From the IMG/VR virus record IMGVR_UViG_3300042351_000531, positions 1-33,877 of that record: a DNA stretch of 33,877 bases. One strand, 5' to 3'. The position numbers and the translations under genes are program-made. Each line of letters opens with the position of its first letter. The stretch's first letter is position 1. This document shows, piece after piece, positions 15,966 to 25,062 of this stretch. The DNA is from a virus. Under the pieces are notes generated by a model. It was not told where the DNA came from, made no database searches, and was given only the letters and a program-made list of their open reading frames with translations.

Positions 15966-16486
15966 AACGAAATCCCTCCGCTAGATGGCAGTGGCCCGAC
16001 TTGGGCCGCCGTGAGTCTACGGGTTGGCGCGGTCCCTGTGACAAAATTAAGCGGATTGCTAAGTTTTAAGGTAACAACAGAGAATGCTTCTTCTTCTCCT
16101 GGCACGGCATCGACATAGCTAAAGGTATCGCAAGCGCAAATGGTTGAGCTTAGAAAGTTCAACTCGTTCCATGTCGGGTATCCGCTTACGCTAGATGGTG
16201 GCGTGCCAACAAGTAGCACGGTCGAAACCTTGGCAAGCAATAAATCCTCAGACGCTTGCCATAGTTTTGCGGTTGAAATAATGTTTGCTGGCGCAATTAA
16301 CTCATAGTCTCCGCTTTCGTTGCCATCGGTTGACAGGTCGCCGGCAATACTGTAAGGGCTAAACTTGTACTCCAGTCCGTTAAACGTTCTATTCTCTCCA
16401 ATGAAGAAAGGTTGATAGCGTAACGGCAGCGGCAACGGAGCGCCAGTAGCGTCAAGGAACTCAATGTAATGGGTTACGTCAATCAT
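15962..16486 (-). CDS. Minor tail protein (lambda L-like / DUF1833 type)
   Basis: 174 residues, opening MIDVTHYIEFLDATGAP, then PFFIGENRTFNGLEYKFSPY, and ending with a strand-rich block (AFSVVTLKLSNPLN). This matches the size and pattern of distal tail proteins placed just after the tape measure. A Cys pair (STICACDTF) recalls the iron-sulphur Cys of lambda L, but only two are present here. ATG overlaps the tape measure stop (TGATG). Confidence 0.6.
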   Translation of the reverse strand: MIDVTHYIEFLDATGAPLPLPLRYQPFFIGENRTFNGLEYKFSPYSIAGDLSTDGNESGDYELIAPANIISTAKLWQASEDLLLAKVSTVLLVGTPPSSVSGYPTWNELNFLSSTICACDTFSYVDAVPGEEEAFSVVTLKLSNPLNFVTGTAPTRRLTAAQVGPLPSSGGISF

Positions 16487-19400
16487 CAGATATTGATTGA
16501 ATCACGAAGGGCGCCATTGTTCTTCATGCCGTTAATGGTCTTGGCAAACGCTCGCCTTTCAACCATAGCATTACTCTTGCGTAGCTGATCTTCTGTAACG
16601 TAACGCTCTCCCCTTTCTTCCCTGACAGTATAGCTGATGTCAAGAGAATCCGATTCGTTTCCACTATTGCGCAATGCTTCTGCTTTTTGCATGTCAGAAC
16701 GTGGGACAACCCGGCCAGTGACGCCAGGAAAGAAGAACTCTGGCTCTTTCTCGCCCGTAACATAAACCTCGCCAGGCTTGGTAGTCCCGCCCTTGGCCAT
16801 GAAGCCCCCAAAGGTGGGGGCCGAAAATGCCGATCCGATGTTGCCGAGGGAGCCGGAAAGCGCCGCGCCAAGGCCGCCGCCCAGCCCGCCAGTTCCAGCG
16901 CCGCCAAGGCCGGAGAGCAGCCCCTGAGACGCTATGGCCTGGAATAGTCCGCCCATTTGACGCTGTAGCAGCGTGGTTAGCTGTTGTTGCGCTGAATCGG
17001 CAAAGCTGCTAGAGATAGCCCTTAGCATATCGCGCCCTACGTCTTCGATCTCCCTGGAGCCATCGGCAATGCTTACCAAGCCATTTGTCAGTGCGCCGGA
17101 GATGGCGTCAGACGTAGCAACGATATTCTTTTCGAGGTTGCCCCAAACAAGTTGCTGATTTTCAAGCAGCTTGGTTTCGTTGGCCAGGTCAGTGGCCCGG
17201 TCGATATTGCCAGAGCGTTTCATCTCCTCCTCAAAAGCCCGTGCTGGCGCTCCGATCATCCCTGCACGCAGGCCGGCGCCAGTGAAACGGGCTTCGTTTC
17301 TGATTTCGTTAATACGCTTGCGGAACTCATTTTGCTTGCCAAGCTCTTCGGTTTGCGCTGTGAGCAAGGCTAGCTTAGTCTTTTCAGCTTCACTTGCACG
17401 CTGATAAAGCTCAGAAGCCTTAAGCAATTCGACATTGCTCGCCTTAAGTTCGCCACGCTCCAAAGCAGCGGCTTCCGCCTTGCCGGTTGCTAATGTTTCC
17501 TGTAGTTGCAGGATGGCAGAGCGAGCCCGTTCTTGATTTTGCAGCTTATTATTGAGATCAAGGTTTGTGCGGCGCTGTTTCTCTTCATTCTTGGCGATCT
17601 CCGTCGCTTTGCTAGCTTGAAAGTTAATTTGCTTAGCGATTGCAGGATCGTCGCCATACTTCTTTTTGGCGTTAGCAAGAGCGCTAACACGGTCTAGCTC
17701 AATCTGCTTAAGTCGAGACTTGCTCTCCGCCTCAATATCAGCAACTGAAGCAGCATTGTCGCTAAGGTCAAGAATCCTTTGCCTTGCTTCAATCTGCTGT
17801 TTTAAGGTGTCCCCCTGTTGCTTGAGTTGCGGCAGTTGGCTGGCTTGTAGTATTTGCTCAATCTGGCCAAGTTCGATACCCTTTTGTTTGAGCTTATTTT
17901 GCTCTTCCAGGATTTGTTGCGCTTCTTTTTCTCCGCCGGCAAGTTGTAGCCGTGCCGCCAAGTTAGCGGCATTGACCGGCGCGATAGAAGGGGTAGGGCC
18001 AATGGGGACTGGACTAAACTTGGGACCGGGGATGTTGCTGATCTGTGTTGCAGTCTGGCCTTGAATATTGCCTTTTAGCACTTTCTCAAGGTGCAATAAC
18101 TTCATCTGGCCCATCGGGGTGTCAATGATCCCAACTATTCCGCCGCCGCCGCTTTGCGCTTCTGTCATTGACCCGACAAGTCGCGCTCCACCCACCAAAG
18201 AAACGGGCGTACCGGTAGGCGTGCCAAAATCGACGCCTTTGTGAAAGCTGGAAGCGCCAGCAGTTGGAGCGCGTCGGGGGCCGTAGCCGCTGGTAACGCC
18301 AAACGATGAGGGGACTTTGCCGGCAACACGAATAAAACGATCTGCGTCGGCGGAAGTTATCGGCCTGCCATCTGCCCATCTCACGTCAAGATGCGGTCCG
18401 GTGCCGACACCGGTAGCGCCAGTAAGCGCAATCGTTCCACTCGACGGCCCCATAACAGCGCCAGCACGGGCAGCTCCGCCAGGCGCAGTAGCAGCACCCA
18501 TGTCAGGCAGCGTCATTGCCTGGCGCATTAAGTCAGCGGCTTCTCTTGCGCGATCACGGACATGATCCGCGACCTTCATCTTGTAATCTTCTACTGAGCG
18601 CACATAGGAGAGCTTGCGTTGCTCAATGTCTTCTATTTCGCGTGCATTTGTGCGCTTGTAATCCTCAACATCACGATTGAGCTTCGCCATCGCAAGCTCA
18701 AGCCTGTTTCTTGACTGCTCAATATCAGCTTCGCCTTCCTTTCTGGAGCGCACTACTTCGCGCACATTCGTTAGTAGTTGCTGCTCAAAGCCAACAGCCG
18801 CCGCAAATGTTTGGCGAGCATTTAGATCGCTACCTTCGATGCGGTTTTGCGCTCTGGCGCGATTATTCTCAATCTGCTTTTCTGCCGCTTGCTGGCGCAA
18901 GTCAAATATCTCACGTTCTTTTTTGTAACTGTAATCAGCAATGTCTTTATTTAGTTTCGCGCCATCGCGTTGCAAGTCATACGCTTGCCGTTGCAGGCCG
19001 AACGCTTCACGATAGGCCGACTGTATTTGATCTGCAATCTTGCGCGACTCCTGGATCTGCGCTGTTCCGGCAGCAAATTCGTCCTGAGGTTTTGCAGCCT
19101 GCCTGTTTCCCGCCGCTCCCGCCGCAACCGCTTTGCCGCGCCGCTGCAGCTTGTCGAACAAAGCAGTAGCGCCGCCAAGTGGGTTGGCCGCCGTTAATAT
19201 GGCGCCGCCAATCCCCTGACCCCTAAGAGCAGATCCAATCTGTTTGGCGCCTGGCAGGGTGTTAATGCCACGCGCTACGTTAATGGTGTCGGCAATTACG
19301 CCAGTAAAGCCAACAAGCGCAGGCAATAACTCAGATTGCAGTGTGCCGGCAATCGAAGACCATTGCTCCTGTAATCGCCGCTGCTCTGACTCAAGTGCGT

Positions 19401-21444
19401 TAAGCTGGCGCACCGATCCAGGGCCAAGACGCTTTTCGACCTCCTGAAGTACCAGCGTCTGCGCGTCATAAGCACGCCCAACTGATTCGAGTTGCTGAAC
19501 TTGAAACTTCAGGCTATTGCTAACATGGAAGCCGCTTTTAGCAAGCGCTTCCATCGTGTCACTTGGAGTTTTAAGTGCGCTGGCCAGATCGGTAAGATTT
19601 TTTGCGGTTGTATCAATGGCCTGGCCTGCCGCTGTGCCGACAAGGCTCAGACCGAAGCCAAACGAGCCACCCAGGGCGCCGCCCAAAAAGCCGCCAGCAG
19701 CACCGCCCGCCGATGCGCCAAAGCCCTGGCCGAACAGCGCTGGGAAGGCGCCACCGATCAGCGCGTCACCGATTGCGCTGCGTGCATCGCCCTGAAAGAA
19801 GCCCTTTTGACCCTGCTGGCGTTTCTGCTCTGCCCTGAACTGTCCGATGCCAACCGGGTTGCCAGGGCCGGCAGGGGAAGCGTATTGATTGAACATGCCT
19901 GGCCGACCGCCTTGGCCGCCCATCGGGATTGCGCCGCCTCTTTGGGTCGAGCCGCTTGCGCGACTAGGAGCACCGATCCCAAGGCTCCGCTGCCGCTTCT
20001 CTTCGCGCTCCACCGCTGCGCCAAAGCGCCCCAGTGAACCAGCCGCTCGCTTAGCTTCTTCCGCCAGTTGCTTCTGCTGTGCAGCCTGCAATTCATCGAG
20101 CCTGCTTGGCTGTCTTTGTTGGGAACCTGCAACGCGATCCCTAAGCATTTCCTTGCTTGGAAGCGCTCTGGGCATGATTCCAGAATCAATCCCGCCGCCC
20201 ATCGGGATTGCGCTAACACGCCGAATCGGCCCGCCAATGCGTTGCAGAGCAGGGACACCGATCCCCAGACTTGCCTGCCGCGCCTCTTCCTGCCTTAGCT
20301 TGTCGTTAAAACGTTTCTTTGATGCGCGATTTATTTCTGCTTGCGCATTCTGCATATCTTGCAGCGCTACCTGCCAACTGCTGTTTACGTTTACGTTGCG
20401 ACCACTGGCGCGTTGCCGCTGCCCTAGCTCCGTCGCCGCCGCATTTAGTTCTCGCGTATATCTGCTAATCGACACATTCATGCGCCGCGCCGCTTCACGC
20501 GAGCCCGCAATATCGCCAATAGTATTTCCAGTGTAAATTACGTTTGTCGCCTGAGAACGCAGTCTCCTAATCTTGTCGGGATCTGCCCCTTGCATTCGGG
20601 AGAGATCGGTGATTCTTTCTTGCCCGCGTCTTCCGGCTTCAAATGCAATAGATCGCCCAGCGCGGCCACGGTTTAGCTCGTTTTGCTGGCGCAATAAGCC
20701 CGCCATTTCGGTGGCGATCCGCTGCATTAGTTGCAGGTTTTCCCTGCCGCCAGCAGTCGCTAGATCCCAGGCGCCACGGACGTTGCGGGCCTGTTGTTGC
20801 AGCTCTGGGCTTAAGCCCATGCCAGCGCCACCTCGCGCAAATTCCCGTTGCCGGCCTTGGTATAAATTGGTAAGGTAATTGCCGCGACTTGCGTTACCAA
20901 TGCCTGTCGAAACGCCTGCTACCTGAGTGGCTGCGTCTAGGCCCCTGCGCTGCAAGTTTTCCTGGATGCGGGTTGTACGTTCCAACGCTCTCGCGTACCT
21001 GCCCTGGATAGCGCCAACCCGGCGACGATTTCGCACCTCTTCTTCTAGCGCTTGATTTGCTTGTGTCAGGCCCCTGTCGGATTCCCTTACGTCGCGCCGA
21101 GCAAGTCGGAGTTGGGCATTTGCCAGTCTGCGTGCTGTAGCATTTGGCCCACCTGCCACAAAGCGCCTAGTGTCAGGGTCGAGGCGCATGGCCACGTTCC
21201 CAACAGTGCGACCGGCACCAGCAAGATCGCGTCCCGCTTGCGCTCTGCGCCTACCGGCTGCATTAACTTGACGCGCAGCTCTTTCAACATTGCGAGTGGC
21301 AGATTGCGCAATCTGGCCTACGTTAAGCTGTGCGCTTTCAAGGTTGCCGTATAGCTGGTTAGCTCTTTCAAGCGCTGCGTTAAGTTGGCGAATCTCGCCA
21401 AGGCCTTGTACGCCAACACTGATTAGCCCCCGATAGTCAGCCAC
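16486..21444 (-). CDS. Tape measure protein with internal M23 peptidase domain
   Basis: 1652 residues, mostly helical and coiled-coil. Residues 1-400 are Arg/Ala/Gln-rich. Residues about 550-620 form a Gly-rich hydrophobic stretch (GGFLGGALGGSFGFGLSLVG) able to enter membranes. Residues about 1045-1120 are an M23 metallopeptidase: TSGYGPRRAP, HKGVDFG (zinc HxxxD motif) and LLHLEK. A second coiled coil and a C-terminal region with LSGLGGAGTGGLGGGLG follow. It sets tail length and probably opens the peptidoglycan during DNA entry. GTG start behind GGGA, 27 bases after the chaperone T-frame stop. Confidence 0.92.
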   Translation of the reverse strand: MADYRGLISVGVQGLGEIRQLNAALERANQLYGNLESAQLNVGQIAQSATRNVERAARQVNAAGRRRAQAGRDLAGAGRTVGNVAMRLDPDTRRFVAGGPNATARRLANAQLRLARRDVRESDRGLTQANQALEEEVRNRRRVGAIQGRYARALERTTRIQENLQRRGLDAATQVAGVSTGIGNASRGNYLTNLYQGRQREFARGGAGMGLSPELQQQARNVRGAWDLATAGGRENLQLMQRIATEMAGLLRQQNELNRGRAGRSIAFEAGRRGQERITDLSRMQGADPDKIRRLRSQATNVIYTGNTIGDIAGSREAARRMNVSISRYTRELNAAATELGQRQRASGRNVNVNSSWQVALQDMQNAQAEINRASKKRFNDKLRQEEARQASLGIGVPALQRIGGPIRRVSAIPMGGGIDSGIMPRALPSKEMLRDRVAGSQQRQPSRLDELQAAQQKQLAEEAKRAAGSLGRFGAAVEREEKRQRSLGIGAPSRASGSTQRGGAIPMGGQGGRPGMFNQYASPAGPGNPVGIGQFRAEQKRQQGQKGFFQGDARSAIGDALIGGAFPALFGQGFGASAGGAAGGFLGGALGGSFGFGLSLVGTAAGQAIDTTAKNLTDLASALKTPSDTMEALAKSGFHVSNSLKFQVQQLESVGRAYDAQTLVLQEVEKRLGPGSVRQLNALESEQRRLQEQWSSIAGTLQSELLPALVGFTGVIADTINVARGINTLPGAKQIGSALRGQGIGGAILTAANPLGGATALFDKLQRRGKAVAAGAAGNRQAAKPQDEFAAGTAQIQESRKIADQIQSAYREAFGLQRQAYDLQRDGAKLNKDIADYSYKKEREIFDLRQQAAEKQIENNRARAQNRIEGSDLNARQTFAAAVGFEQQLLTNVREVVRSRKEGEADIEQSRNRLELAMAKLNRDVEDYKRTNAREIEDIEQRKLSYVRSVEDYKMKVADHVRDRAREAADLMRQAMTLPDMGAATAPGGAARAGAVMGPSSGTIALTGATGVGTGPHLDVRWADGRPITSADADRFIRVAGKVPSSFGVTSGYGPRRAPTAGASSFHKGVDFGTPTGTPVSLVGGARLVGSMTEAQSGGGGIVGIIDTPMGQMKLLHLEKVLKGNIQGQTATQISNIPGPKFSPVPIGPTPSIAPVNAANLAARLQLAGGEKEAQQILEEQNKLKQKGIELGQIEQILQASQLPQLKQQGDTLKQQIEARQRILDLSDNAASVADIEAESKSRLKQIELDRVSALANAKKKYGDDPAIAKQINFQASKATEIAKNEEKQRRTNLDLNNKLQNQERARSAILQLQETLATGKAEAAALERGELKASNVELLKASELYQRASEAEKTKLALLTAQTEELGKQNEFRKRINEIRNEARFTGAGLRAGMIGAPARAFEEEMKRSGNIDRATDLANETKLLENQQLVWGNLEKNIVATSDAISGALTNGLVSIADGSREIEDVGRDMLRAISSSFADSAQQQLTTLLQRQMGGLFQAIASQGLLSGLGGAGTGGLGGGLGAALSGSLGNIGSAFSAPTFGGFMAKGGTTKPGEVYVTGEKEPEFFFPGVTGRVVPRSDMQKAEALRNSGNESDSLDISYTVREERGERYVTEDQLRKSNAMVERRAFAKTINGMKNNGALRDSINI

Positions 21445-21471
21445 TTCCCGTCCCGGCGCCAGTGTCCCACC

Positions 21472-21684
21472 CTAGCGCCTCCTGGGTTGGCTGGCCTGTG
21501 GGACGGCTGGTATCTGATCGGCCAGGATTTCAAAATATGCAGCAAGCATAATTATGTCATCCTGACTTGCGTTGTTTGCGAGCTGAGAAGGTGTCATTCC
21601 CAGCTCCTTGCATAACGCAAGTCTAAGCATCAGGGCCGAATCCTTTTTTATCGCCTCCTTGATCGCTTTTGGAGTCTTCGCCCG
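21472..21684 (-). CDS. Tail assembly chaperone T-like frame, probably reached by +1 frameshift
   Basis: This frame is open from the TAG at 21687-21685 to the TAG at 21474-21472. It reads TPKAIKEAIKKDSALMLRLA and continues LGMTPSQLANNASQDDII, the pattern of small T-type tail chaperones. It lies +1 relative to the gene at 21623-22003 and overlaps its end. Independent start is possible at ATG 21630 (52 residues), but the only Shine-Dalgarno-like AAGGAGG (21660-21654) is 23 bases away from it and just four bases before an A6 run. A G-GT fusion by recoding is the better explanation. Confidence 0.7.
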   Translation of the reverse strand, partial: RAKTPKAIKEAIKKDSALMLRLALCKELGMTPSQLANNASQDDIIMLAAYFEILADQIPAVPQASQPRRR

Positions 21685-22003
21685 CTAGCATACCTCCGTT
21701 ATCGAGAATTGCAACCATCATATTGGTCAAGTCTGCCTTGGCATATTCCTGGCGCATTACGCCTTTATCGGCAACAGGGTCGAACATCTTTGTGCCATCT
21801 TCGTACTCAGCACGCTTAATAAGCACGCTCAAGCCATAGGCATTGGTATTCCTGTCATTCCTAACTGCTTCCCTGATTGTTTCGTCCTCTGCATCGGTAA
21901 GGGGCCACCAATACATGTCAAACGATGCGCCAGTGCTTAGCGTGATCTCCACTTTGCGGCGCTGGCGAGTTGCCTTGAGCAGTTCTTTGACGTTTTTGGC
22001 CAT
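21623..22003 (-). CDS. Tail assembly chaperone (lambda G-like)
   Basis: 126 residues: MAKNVKELLKATRQRRKVEI, then FDMYWWPLTDAEDETIREAV, KRAEYEDGTKMFDPVADKG and a helical end with a Gly/Lys-rich tail. Size, position between major tail protein and tape measure, and an overlapping downstream frame are hallmarks of G/GT tail chaperones that coat the tape measure before the tube polymerises. It is separated from the major tail protein gene by a terminator. The C-terminal Gly/Asp/Lys tail is where the frameshift would occur. Confidence 0.8.
   Translation of the reverse strand: MAKNVKELLKATRQRRKVEITLSTGASFDMYWWPLTDAEDETIREAVRNDRNTNAYGLSVLIKRAEYEDGTKMFDPVADKGVMRQEYAKADLTNMMVAILDNGGMLAGEDSKSDQGGDKKGFGPDA
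21641..21660 (-). other. Putative +1 programmed frameshift site
   Basis: AAGGAGG (21660-21654), four bases, then AAA AAA G (21649-21643) in the zero frame, followed by GGA TTC and a stop at 21625-21623. A lysyl tRNA slipping forward by one base would keep AAA or AAG pairing. A Shine-Dalgarno this close to the slip codon is the arrangement that drives +1 shifting in prfB. A second possible slip codon is AAA followed by A at 21670-21667. Confidence 0.6.
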
Positions 22004-22049
22004 GGGAAGGATGTTGCAACGAGGGAATCATAGCACCGGGCCAAGGCAC

Positions 22050-22074
22050 AAAAAAGCGGGGCCAGAGCCCCGCT
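22050..22074 (-). terminator. Intrinsic terminator after the major tail protein gene
   Basis: Read on the minus strand: AGCGGGGC (22074-22067), loop TCTG, GCCCCGCT, then TTTTTT down to 22050. An 8-bp perfect GC-rich stem with a U-tract, 20 bases after the major tail protein stop at 22095. It would keep tail chaperone and tape measure levels below the tube protein. Confidence 0.85.
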
Positions 22075-22094
22075 GTGTGACGATCCGCAAACGA

Positions 22095-22928
22095 TCAGAA
22101 GTCAGTCAAGCCAAAAAGGTTGGTGGGGGTGTCCGAGATTCGATAGTTAATCGAAATCTCAGTCGGGCTATCATCTTGCGAGATAGCGCCGCTAAGGCCA
22201 AGCAGGACGATGGGGAAGATGCATGGCAGCGAAGCAGCATCGTCAACCATGTTCGGGTTGCCAGTAGTAGCGACGGCACTAAAGTACGCTTTCAACTGGG
22301 CACCGTTTTGATCGTTAAACATCGTACCTTGAATAATACGATTGGTGAAAGCAAGACGATCCTCAGTAAGGCGCACAGTCAAGGTGCCATTGCCATCTGC
22401 AAAACCGGCCTGATACCTGCGGAATCGAGCAAGTTTAGGGCCAGTGCCAGAGCCAGGCTTGCAAGGAAGAGAGGTAATATCAATCTCGCCCCTAGTAAGG
22501 GTAAGGTCAACAGATGGCACTTCGCACATGGCATAAGCCGTGGCAAAGCTCATCTCGATGTGGTTGCCTTCGCCTGGAGTGTTCGCGCCGCCAGCGCCAC
22601 CGTTGCCGGTAAAAGCAAGCGCGGCGCCGCCAAGAGTGGCAGAGATAGTGCAAGACGTGGAAGTGGGACGGGTCTTGATGTAATAAACTGTTCCATCAGT
22701 GATGGCAGCATCAAGGTTAGCGGTTCCTTTTTCCGTGAAAGTTACAGGATCACCAACACGAAAATCAGAATTAGCAGGAATAGGAAGAACTGAAGTGGTA
22801 GCAGGACTAACGGGAGCAGGAAAATCAGTTTTGTCGAGCAGGCAGGCCAGAGTGCCGGGGGGCTTCATGGCGATCATGCCATCTTGGCCGGTGAGAACGC
22901 TGACAGGGCCGCAGTTAGCGACGGGCAT
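22095..22928 (-). CDS. Major tail protein (tail tube)
   Basis: 277 residues, strand-rich, with an inserted N-terminal domain (FRVGDPVTFTEKGTANLDAA). The tube-fold-like C-terminal part contains SVDLTLTRGEIDITSLPCKP, GTLTVRLTEDRLAFTNRIIQ and SGAISQDDSPTEISINYRIS. Position between the tail terminator and the tail chaperones, and the strong terminator after it, support the call. No Shine-Dalgarno; CCTCCT directly precedes the ATG. No contractile sheath gene accompanies it. Confidence 0.8.
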   Translation of the reverse strand: MPVANCGPVSVLTGQDGMIAMKPPGTLACLLDKTDFPAPVSPATTSVLPIPANSDFRVGDPVTFTEKGTANLDAAITDGTVYYIKTRPTSTSCTISATLGGAALAFTGNGGAGGANTPGEGNHIEMSFATAYAMCEVPSVDLTLTRGEIDITSLPCKPGSGTGPKLARFRRYQAGFADGNGTLTVRLTEDRLAFTNRIIQGTMFNDQNGAQLKAYFSAVATTGNPNMVDDAASLPCIFPIVLLGLSGAISQDDSPTEISINYRISDTPTNLFGLTDF

Positions 22929-22970
22929 AGGAGGTCCGACCCGTGGCCGGTGATTGCTGTAGCCGCCAGT

Positions 22971-23402
22971 CTACTCCCTGTAGCGAGCCATGAAGGGCAT
23001 AGAGAACCGGGTAAAGTGATGCGCCCGATCCTGTAGCTGCGCCTGGGTCGGCCCTGTGAGCGTGCCGACGCGAGCGATGATTGACTGCCCCGGCGGCGGG
23101 ATCGAGCCGTTCAGGGCCGATAGCGCGTCGATCAGACGGTCGGCAATGACCAGCCCCCGGCCAGGGCCGATGCTTTTGCGGGTGAAGATTTCGCACACCA
23201 GGGAGCCTCGAATGTGCCACGAAGCCTGGGCGCCAATGGCTTGCTCTTGCATCAACCCAAAGTTGACACGAACAAGACAGTATTCATCATCATCTGCAAA
23301 CTCAGTAGCAAGTTGATTCTCAACATAAACACGCACCGGACTGGCGGCATCAATTACAATGCGTTCGTAAATGCCACGAATTTGCTGCAGAGGGACTGTC
23401 AT
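22971..23402 (-). CDS. Tail terminator / neck protein (DUF4128-like)
   Basis: 143 residues: IRGIYERIVIDAASPVRVYV at the start, a middle strand block (EYCLVRVNFGLMQEQAIGAQ), a helix (GLVIADRLIDALSALNG) and an end HHFTRFSMPFMARYRE typical of tail terminator proteins that close the tube at the head end. It lies immediately before the major tail protein in operon order and overlaps the preceding gene by four bases. Confidence 0.65.
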   Translation of the reverse strand: MTVPLQQIRGIYERIVIDAASPVRVYVENQLATEFADDDEYCLVRVNFGLMQEQAIGAQASWHIRGSLVCEIFTRKSIGPGRGLVIADRLIDALSALNGSIPPPGQSIIARVGTLTGPTQAQLQDRAHHFTRFSMPFMARYRE

Positions 23403-24022
23403 CTTTTGTTTGCAGGAATAAGGAAGCCAGCTTTGGCGCCTTTTTTAATGGCATCCTTAAATTTGCCGCCTCCCATGTAAGTGTCGTACCAGTCTTTTTC
23501 TGCTGTTGACATCGCCGGTCGCTTGCCTCGCTCCAGTATTTCTTCTGTTGACATTTTCTTAACATCGCCCCGGTACTTGCCAACCCTTCTGCCTATTGCA
23601 ACTGGCGCTTTAATTGGATCTTCTTCTTGCCGTCTAAACTTGCCAGGGATAAGATCCATTGCCTCTTGCGCGTAGGGGGAAGAGTTGCCGATAAGCAGCT
23701 CAACTTTGCTTCCGCTTGCTGGCAGGGAAGATGTAAACTGGCCCTTTGCGTTACGGCCTTGGGTCTTAAGCAAGGGGATGTTAAAAAGATTGTACTTACC
23801 ATCTTTGCCGCCTGGCCTTGCGCCTCTTTTGCCATCGGCAGTTTCAACATACCAGCTATCCCTAAAGTCACCGCCCCAAGCTGGGCTAATAGCAGCAAGA
23901 TCGTTTACTACTTCCTTGGCGGCATTACGCAATGCCGTAAATGCAGCATCCCTGATCTCGTCAGACATTTTCTCAAGGCCGAAACCTTTGCCTTTCTTCA
24001 TTGGCTTACGCCGTTTTGCCAT
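23399..24022 (-). CDS. HK97 gp10-like neck / tail completion protein
   Basis: 207 residues. After a basic start (MAKRRKPMKKGKGFG) comes a helix (LRNAAKEVVNDLAAISPAWG), the motif GDFRDSWYVE, and GNSSPYAQEAMDLIPGKFRR, resembling the HK97 gp10 pattern of an N-terminal helix followed by a 'xG.LR.S' block and a 'spYA..vE' motif. Proteins of this type join the head-to-tail interface. Basic tail (KDAIKKGAKAGFLIPANKR). Overlaps both neighbours by one to four bases. Confidence 0.6.
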   Translation of the reverse strand: MAKRRKPMKKGKGFGLEKMSDEIRDAAFTALRNAAKEVVNDLAAISPAWGGDFRDSWYVETADGKRGARPGGKDGKYNLFNIPLLKTQGRNAKGQFTSSLPASGSKVELLIGNSSPYAQEAMDLIPGKFRRQEEDPIKAPVAIGRRVGKYRGDVKKMSTEEILERGKRPAMSTAEKDWYDTYMGGGKFKDAIKKGAKAGFLIPANKR

Positions 24023-24504
24023 TATTCTGCCCTCGCTATAATCTTGCTTGCGTACATAGCAAAGGTTGGCCTTTCGTCTTCAGAGCCTTGTATGACAATG
24101 GCTTTGCCGCCCAGTGTAGTAATCATTTTGCCGTCTAGCGTCGTCAGGTAGATTGGTCCGACGATAACGCCGTCAATACCACTACCATAGCTTTCGACTT
24201 CTGTTACCTTCCACTTGCGCCCCAAGTATTCGAGTCTGTCATTGGAACTGATAGGCCAAGGCACCGTGTCATGGTCAACCCATACGCTAACTTCATTGCC
24301 TTGCTGCGTACCATTGCGTTCTGACTTTTTAGAGCGCGTTACAGCGCCGGCAGCGGTAAACCTTGTCTCGGTGACAGCAACAGTTCCTAGGGTTTCATTG
24401 TAAGCACCAGAAGCTATCTTAATATAGGTAAGCGACTGGGATCTGTACTTGTCTATCATCCGTTTTGATAACGGTCTTGCCCAGGCATCTTGCGGAGCGT
24501 TCAT
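24022..24504 (-). CDS. Head-tail adaptor / head closure protein
   Basis: 160 residues with an N-terminal KRMIDKYRSQSLTYIKIASG and beta-barrel-like strands (VSVWVDHDTVPWPISSNDRL, EYLGRKWKVTEVESYG). The 'I...D.l.y.g..y.V..v' pattern is common in head closure proteins. Its place between the connector and gp10-like genes agrees. ATG directly follows the upstream stop. Confidence 0.55.
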   Translation of the reverse strand: MNAPQDAWARPLSKRMIDKYRSQSLTYIKIASGAYNETLGTVAVTETRFTAAGAVTRSKKSERNGTQQGNEVSVWVDHDTVPWPISSNDRLEYLGRKWKVTEVESYGSGIDGVIVGPIYLTTLDGKMITTLGGKAIVIQGSEDERPTFAMYASKIIARAE

Positions 24505-25062
24505 TTAGCCTCGAAGAATGCGAACAGAGCTTTCGTTTTGCCGGTCAACCCAGCAGCCGATTAAGTCCAGCAGCCATGGATAAAGCCGTAACACGGTGGG
24601 CGAATAACTGCCAACACGCTTGTCCTTCGGCAGCACCTGTGCCATGGTGGTAGGATCAAAGTATTCCTGCTCGAATACGTCGAACTTTTCTCGTTTAACT
24701 ACTGGTGCCGGCAGTTGACTAGAAGCGCCGATAACTGCGGTACTGTTGTTAAAAAGTACCAGCGCAAGCTCTGAGGCAGCAGCAAGATAGCCCGCTGTTA
24801 GGCTGTTACCGCAACAAGTCACTTCATCAGTACACCAGCGTAATGTACGCAGCGCAGTTTGAGCAGAGTTAAGAGCCTGCGCCTTTTGCGTTGCGTTGAG
24901 CGCGGTCCAGGCAGTCGCCTTGAGCGTGGCCCCCATGTAGGTATCGGCCTGCTCCACCGTGACCAGCGCCGGGGGCGTGCAGTTGCAGGCACGCTCGCCA
25001 TTGGCGCTGGAGTAGTAATAGGGATCGGCCAGGCGATGCCAGGGCCACCAGGAAGCGTTCAC
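24505..25062 (-). CDS. Head-tail connector (DnaT-like gp17 family)
   Basis: 185 residues. The core reads VTVEQADTYMGATLKATAWT, then LNATQKAQALNSAQTALRTL, matching the all-helical connector family often labelled DnaT-like. These proteins form the adaptor ring under the portal. The end (YSPTVLRLYPWLLDLIG) is typical of these connectors in large-spectrum siphoviruses. GTG start overlaps the upstream stop (GTGA). Confidence 0.65.
   Translation of the reverse strand: MNASWWPWHRLADPYYYSSANGERACNCTPPALVTVEQADTYMGATLKATAWTALNATQKAQALNSAQTALRTLRWCTDEVTCCGNSLTAGYLAAASELALVLFNNSTAVIGASSQLPAPVVKREKFDVFEQEYFDPTTMAQVLPKDKRVGSYSPTVLRLYPWLLDLIGCWVDRQNESSVRILRG

Noticed and set aside
19492-20037. 181-codon plus-strand frame inside the tape measure region
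   Set aside because: Antisense to a continuous 1652-residue protein with clear domains.
21843-22793. 316-codon open frame opposite the major tail protein and chaperone genes
   Set aside because: Antisense shadow crossing two real genes and a terminator; no domain pattern.
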